DNA of 64,000 nt. Source: Bryobacterales bacterium KBS 96 (lineage in GTDB: Bacteria; Acidobacteriota; Terriglobia; Bryobacterales; Bryobacteraceae). The notes beneath the pieces are model-generated. The model was given only the letters and a program-made list of their open reading frames with translations, made no database searches and was not told the origin of the DNA. The stretch lies in assembly GCA_000381625.1 (NCBI GenBank), contig KB906767.1, positions 5,075,357 to 5,139,356 on the forward strand, given 5' to 3'. A program made the translations under genes and the position numbers. This document shows positions 60,345 through 64,000 of this stretch, piece after piece; the stretch's first letter is position 1, and each line of letters starts with the position of its first letter.

Positions 60345-61210
60345 GCTGCGAAATGGATCCGGCGCGAGCAGGCATCCAGAATCACCGCTAGGAACACAAA
60401 CTCATCCTGCAAGCGGATGTAGGTGATATCCGCCACCCAGAGTTGGTCGATATCGGTTACCTCCATCTCACGGGCCAGGTTCGGATACACTTTCCGACCA
60501 TGGTTGGAATCCGTGGTAATCACGAATTTCCGTTTGCGCACGCACAGCAGGTTGTCTTCCCGCAGGATCCGGTACACGCGCTCTGCATTCACCGTCTAGC
60601 CGCGCGGCCGTAACTCGCGCGTGATCCGCGGCCGCCCGTAACACGGCCACTGCAGCGCAATGCGTTGAATAGCATCTCGTAGATCCATATCGCGATCCGC
60701 GCGCTGTCGTTGCTCGCCGCCCCCAAAGCGGTAGAAGCCGGACTGGCTTACTAGGCCCAGCTCCACCATGCGCTCGATCGTTAGTCCCCGGTTGGCTTTC
60801 ATTTCTTCTTGGACCTTCCGGTAGACCGCGGATTTCCAGTCAATGCCTGCAGCATCCGCCGTTCCTCGATGCGCTACAAGCATCCCTTCAAAAAATCGAT
60901 TTCCAGCGCCTGCTGGCCGAGCTTGCAGTCCAGCTCCGCTATCCGCCCCTCCGACCAGCGCCGGTTTTCCATTGCCAGAAAACGCGTCCCCTGGCCCTTC
61001 CCGGAACTCGCGCCGCCAACGGTGTAGCACGTTGGCGTTCACTTCCATGCCCGCGCCACCTCCGCTATCGATACCCCTTGCTCCAGCCGCTGCACAGCCT
61101 TCAGCTTGAACTCTTTCGTGAACTGCCTGCGAGACAATCCCATGACTCAAATTCCCCATTCGATGAATTTTGAGTCTTAACCGTTTGTCTAAATTTTGGG
61201 GACAAGTCCA
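60345..61210 (-). mobile_element. Decayed IS3-family insertion sequence remnant
   Basis: Minus-strand transposase relic. OrfA begins near 61143 (MGLSRRQFTKEFKLKAVQRL) and shifts frame after VARAW into EVNANVLHRWRREFREGPGDAF, then shifts again into a frame with GRIAELDCKLGQQALEIDFLKG. OrfB has RPRITRELRPRG, an in-frame TAG where family members have Trp, then NAERVYRILREDNLLCVRKRKF and the start of the DDE domain (DQLWVADITYIRLQDEFVFLAVILDACSRR), where it stops. The terminal inverted repeat is at 61186-61210; the other end and most of the catalytic domain are missing, so it cannot move. Confidence 0.9.
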
Positions 61211-61261
61211 GATGGCGTAACATGTCTTCTTGGCTAAATCTTGAATAGGAGAGCTGGTTCT

Positions 61262-62785
61262 ATGGCATATAGAATAAACGGCGCTTTTTGGCTTCTCGCT
61301 TTGCTTGCCGGCGCACCCGGGCTGGTGTACGGCGCCACTTATTACATCGATTCCAATCGCGGCCATGATACCAGCACGGGAACATCGCCGGAAGATGCTT
61401 GGCGAACTCTCGAAAAAGTGAATGCGACAGTGTTCAACTCCGGCGATCACGTGCTCTTTAGAGCCGGTGCGACTTGGAGAGGGCAGCTCTTCGTGAGGGT
61501 CTCAGGGTCAGACGGTCCACCGCTGGTCGTTGATCGTTACGGGCCCGGGGCAAAGCCTAAGATCGATGGTGGGGGCCGGGTCGAAGACGTCGTTCGGCTC
61601 TACAACATACAAAACGTGGAGATTCGAGACCTCGAAATCACCAACCATGGACCGCAGCCCGCCATTCGAAGAGGCGTTCACATCTTCCTCGAAAACTTCG
61701 GCACTGCAAGGCACATAGTGATTGCCGGACTCTACATCCACGATGTCAACGGCATCAACGGGAATGGCGACAATGCCAAGGACAATGGCGGGATCATCTT
61801 TCGAACGATGGGTGACAAAGTGCCCAGCCGGTTTGACGATCTCCGGATAGAGCGCAACATCGTCCAATCCGTTGACCGTTCAGGCATTGCAGCGCAGAGC
61901 TACCACGCTCTCCGCACACACTGGTTTCCGAGCCTGCATGTTGTCATTCGTGATAACTTCGTGGACGATATCGGCGGCGATGGTATTGTCCCTTGGGCGA
62001 CTAGCCATGCCCTGATCGAACACAATGTAGCCCGCAACTGCAATCGGCGCGCCCACAGTTACAATGCCGGGATTTGGCCCTGGAGCACTGACGACTCTCT
62101 TTTTCAACTGAACGAAGCCTACGATACGCGGACTACGCTGGACGGCGAAGGGTTTGATTCAGACTACAACTCGCGCAACACGGTGTTCCAGTACAACTAC
62201 AGTCACGATAATGAAGGCGGGTTCATGCTGATCTGCACACCCGTCGAGCGCAACGTGCAGGAGAACATCGGAAACGAAGGAACCGTCATTCGTTACAACA
62301 TCAGCCGCAATGATCATACTCGCGGCTTTAACCTAAGTGGCGCTGAGCACACAAGAGTTGCTCATAACGTTATCTACGTAAGTCCTGAAACAGACATGCA
62401 AATGGTTGCCGTCACAAAGTGGAAGGGATGGGCGCGGGATGCCGTATTTCGCGAGAACACGTTTTTCGCGCTGGGCGCCGCGCGATTCGGCCATGAAATC
62501 AAACGCAATCACGACGGTACATACGAACTTGCTCCGGGCTTTGGCCCGGCGAAAGATATCGTCTTCGAGGGCAATCGCTATATCGGGAAAATCGTCGATC
62601 GGCCCAACGACCCTCGTGCGGTCGCCCAAGCGTTCGCGCCGGAACCGAAGCTAGATTGGGCGGGCCCTCGATTTGATCCGGTTGATCCAAATCGTTTCGA
62701 TGCCTTTATGAAGGCGCACAGAAAATGGATGCTGCGACTGTTTGAGAAACAGTTTGGAGCGCCCGTTAAGCTTGGGCGCTGGTAA
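61262..62785 (+). CDS. Secreted right-handed parallel beta-helix protein
   Basis: A 507-aa exported protein: signal peptide MAYRINGAFWLLALLAGAPG, cut near VYG, then TYYIDSNRGHDTSTGTSPEDAWRTLEKVN, the usual opening of secreted polysaccharide-active beta-helix proteins. Residues ~75-420 contain many short strands with Asn/Ile ladder patterns (NIQNVEIRDLEITNHG, NVARNCNRRAHSYNAGIWPW). It is probably a polysaccharide lyase or glycosidase, but no catalytic set can be named. ATG 61262 follows AGGAGAG. It lies 51 bp beyond the IS end, so its promoter may have been replaced by the insertion. Confidence 0.85.
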   Translation: MAYRINGAFWLLALLAGAPGLVYGATYYIDSNRGHDTSTGTSPEDAWRTLEKVNATVFNSGDHVLFRAGATWRGQLFVRVSGSDGPPLVVDRYGPGAKPKIDGGGRVEDVVRLYNIQNVEIRDLEITNHGPQPAIRRGVHIFLENFGTARHIVIAGLYIHDVNGINGNGDNAKDNGGIIFRTMGDKVPSRFDDLRIERNIVQSVDRSGIAAQSYHALRTHWFPSLHVVIRDNFVDDIGGDGIVPWATSHALIEHNVARNCNRRAHSYNAGIWPWSTDDSLFQLNEAYDTRTTLDGEGFDSDYNSRNTVFQYNYSHDNEGGFMLICTPVERNVQENIGNEGTVIRYNISRNDHTRGFNLSGAEHTRVAHNVIYVSPETDMQMVAVTKWKGWARDAVFRENTFFALGAARFGHEIKRNHDGTYELAPGFGPAKDIVFEGNRYIGKIVDRPNDPRAVAQAFAPEPKLDWAGPRFDPVDPNRFDAFMKAHRKWMLRLFEKQFGAPVKLGRW

Positions 62786-63082
62786 GTGAGAAGAACGTGC
62801 CTGCGTACTGAGTGCGCCCCAACGTATCGAAGGCCAGCACCGGAGCCACTTACAGCGGGGTTATGCGTGGACATGCCCGCGGAGAGCGATATCCACTCTG
62901 AAATGTCTGACAGATACAGGGGAGAACACGGCTGCCTAAGAATTGAAAACTACAAAGGCACATCTAGCGTTTGATGAGATCAAGACGATGCACTTAGTCT
63001 TCAATTCGATTCGTGTCATCAACATGGATGAAAGCAACTCTCGAACTGCACAGAATAGACTGCGAATTTGAACATCACTATC
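62786..63082. other. Intergenic region between convergent genes
   Basis: About 300 bp with no gene. A 7-bp stem (62758-62764 with 62774-62780) overlaps the last codons of the beta-helix gene, without a T-run. Nothing else is recognised. Confidence 0.45.
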
Positions 63083-63964
63083 CTATTTCACGGCCGACTC
63101 ACTTGCGACAGCGGCGATATCGTTCTTCAAAATCTCAAGATTTCGACGCAGGTCGGCAATCCGATCTCCGGTGGGCGCAGACGTTTCAAGCATGGCAAAA
63201 CCCCTAAATCCAATGTCACGAATGGCCTGAAGCGCACCACGAACGGGAACGGCGCCGGAGTTGAGGTAGCCTTTGTCTTTAATATGAAAGGCGCAAATCC
63301 GGTCGCGCCCAAGCAGGCGAATTTCGTCAGGGACATTGAAGTGTCCGATATTCGTCGAGTTGCCGATGTCATACCAAATCTTTAAGGCTGGTGAGTTGAC
63401 GGCTTGTAAGATGCCGATGTTGTTGTAGGCCGAGATGGTGTTTTCGAATCCAAGCACGACGCCCACATCTTGTGCCATCCGGCACGCTTCTCGCAGCGGA
63501 CCAATCACAGATTTCTGTTCCGATTCTCGTTCGATCGCACATTTGCCGAAGAAGACCAGCATCAGAACGTTCGCGCCTAGCGCCTTTGTGATCGTTAAAC
63601 CCTCGCGGATCCAATGCGAGGCCTGAGCGCTGTTATTCTTCAAGCAATCCTTGTGTAACACGTCCAAGTAGGTGTTTGGCAGTGCGACACGGTATCGCTT
63701 TGAAGCTTCGACGAATTGGCGCTGGAGTTGCGGGTTGGAGAGAAGCAATCCCCCCGAAGGCTGCGGAGTTCCAAGTGTAACCTGCACACCAGCGAGCCCA
63801 AGGCTTGCGGCTGACGCGACGGACTCAGGCTGCGATGCTTGACCGAGTACACCATCCATTACGCCAATGTTCAGACCGCTGAGCGGCCGCCCCGAAAGGC
63901 GGGCGGCGAGACAAGCGGACGCAAATACGCCCAAACTTCGACGTCGAGATATAAGGGAATCCAT
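63083..63964 (-). CDS. Tat-type sugar phosphate isomerase/epimerase-like TIM barrel
   Basis: A 293-aa member of the same superfamily as the gene at 47987, but clearly different in sequence. The N-terminus SLISRRRSLGVFASACLAARL is a twin-arginine signal. Barrel landmarks: VVLGFENTISAYNN (Glu ligand), LKIWYDIGNSTNIGH (Asp), ICAFHIKDKGYL (His) and FAMLETSAP (Glu), so the metal site looks complete. AGGAGAG lies before ATG. Exported members of this family often accompany sugar-oxidising enzymes; none is adjacent inside the window. Confidence 0.88.
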   Translation of the reverse strand: MDSLISRRRSLGVFASACLAARLSGRPLSGLNIGVMDGVLGQASQPESVASAASLGLAGVQVTLGTPQPSGGLLLSNPQLQRQFVEASKRYRVALPNTYLDVLHKDCLKNNSAQASHWIREGLTITKALGANVLMLVFFGKCAIERESEQKSVIGPLREACRMAQDVGVVLGFENTISAYNNIGILQAVNSPALKIWYDIGNSTNIGHFNVPDEIRLLGRDRICAFHIKDKGYLNSGAVPVRGALQAIRDIGFRGFAMLETSAPTGDRIADLRRNLEILKNDIAAVASESAVK

Positions 63965-64000
63965 GATCCAAGCTCTCCTATCGTGTTCAAGTCCGTTTGC

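Overview
The window is a chromosomal stretch of a high-GC, Gram-negative, aerobic soil-type bacterium. Its gene content points to Acidobacteriota, probably the Bryobacterales/Solibacter side: an Oar-like TonB receptor with a carboxypeptidase-regulatory N-terminus, a GWxTD-domain protein paired with a barrel protein, a winged-helix/TPR regulator of the CadC type, Tat-exported xylose-isomerase-like TIM barrels beside Gfo/Idh/MocA oxidoreductases, and a PDZ-7TM histidine kinase. This placement is inferred from gene families; only the last ~165 nt of the 16S gene are present.

Layout. 1-4256: end of an rRNA operon (16S 3' end, tRNA-Ala, tRNA-Ile, 23S, 5S, terminator); the tRNA order Ala then Ile is the reverse of the common one. 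4374-8498: three overlapping phosphorelay genes (hybrid kinase, lone receiver, hybrid kinase) with no DNA-binding output. 8499-13306: TPR protein and a TonB receptor broken by one frameshift. 13320-20021: envelope and redox genes (DsbA-like, HIT-like, GT39, PAP2), a small lipoprotein, STAS and Crp/Fnr. 20555-26234: mannose-6-phosphate isomerase, the divergent oxyR-katA pair with a clear OxyR operator, an M20 amidohydrolase and a TRIC-type channel. 26354-41228: GH116 glucosylceramidase-like enzyme overlapping a CobW GTPase, adenylate kinase, type II NADH dehydrogenase, a multicopper oxidase with six exact-length tail repeats, FtsB-like protein, CutA, an MFS symporter, and the barrel/GWxTD pair. 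41608-47522: large sensor kinase, MFS exporter, and a cytochrome c/PHM-like copper protein.

47987-56663 is a seven-gene co-directional cluster (TIM-barrel isomerase, DUF6807, Gfo/Idh/MocA, tandem alpha/beta-hydrolase, GNAT, NAD-dependent epimerase, DapA-family aldolase). It looks like an uncharacterised carbohydrate or sugar-acid breakdown pathway and is the best candidate for undescribed biology here.

56664-61210 is decayed: a solitary IS end, a truncated and frameshifted kinase, an intact CadC-like regulator, a secreted-protein gene reduced to its signal peptide, and a dead IS3-family remnant. The last 3 kb hold a secreted parallel beta-helix protein and a second Tat-type TIM barrel. I saw no CRISPR array, prophage, replication origin or secondary-metabolite cluster.
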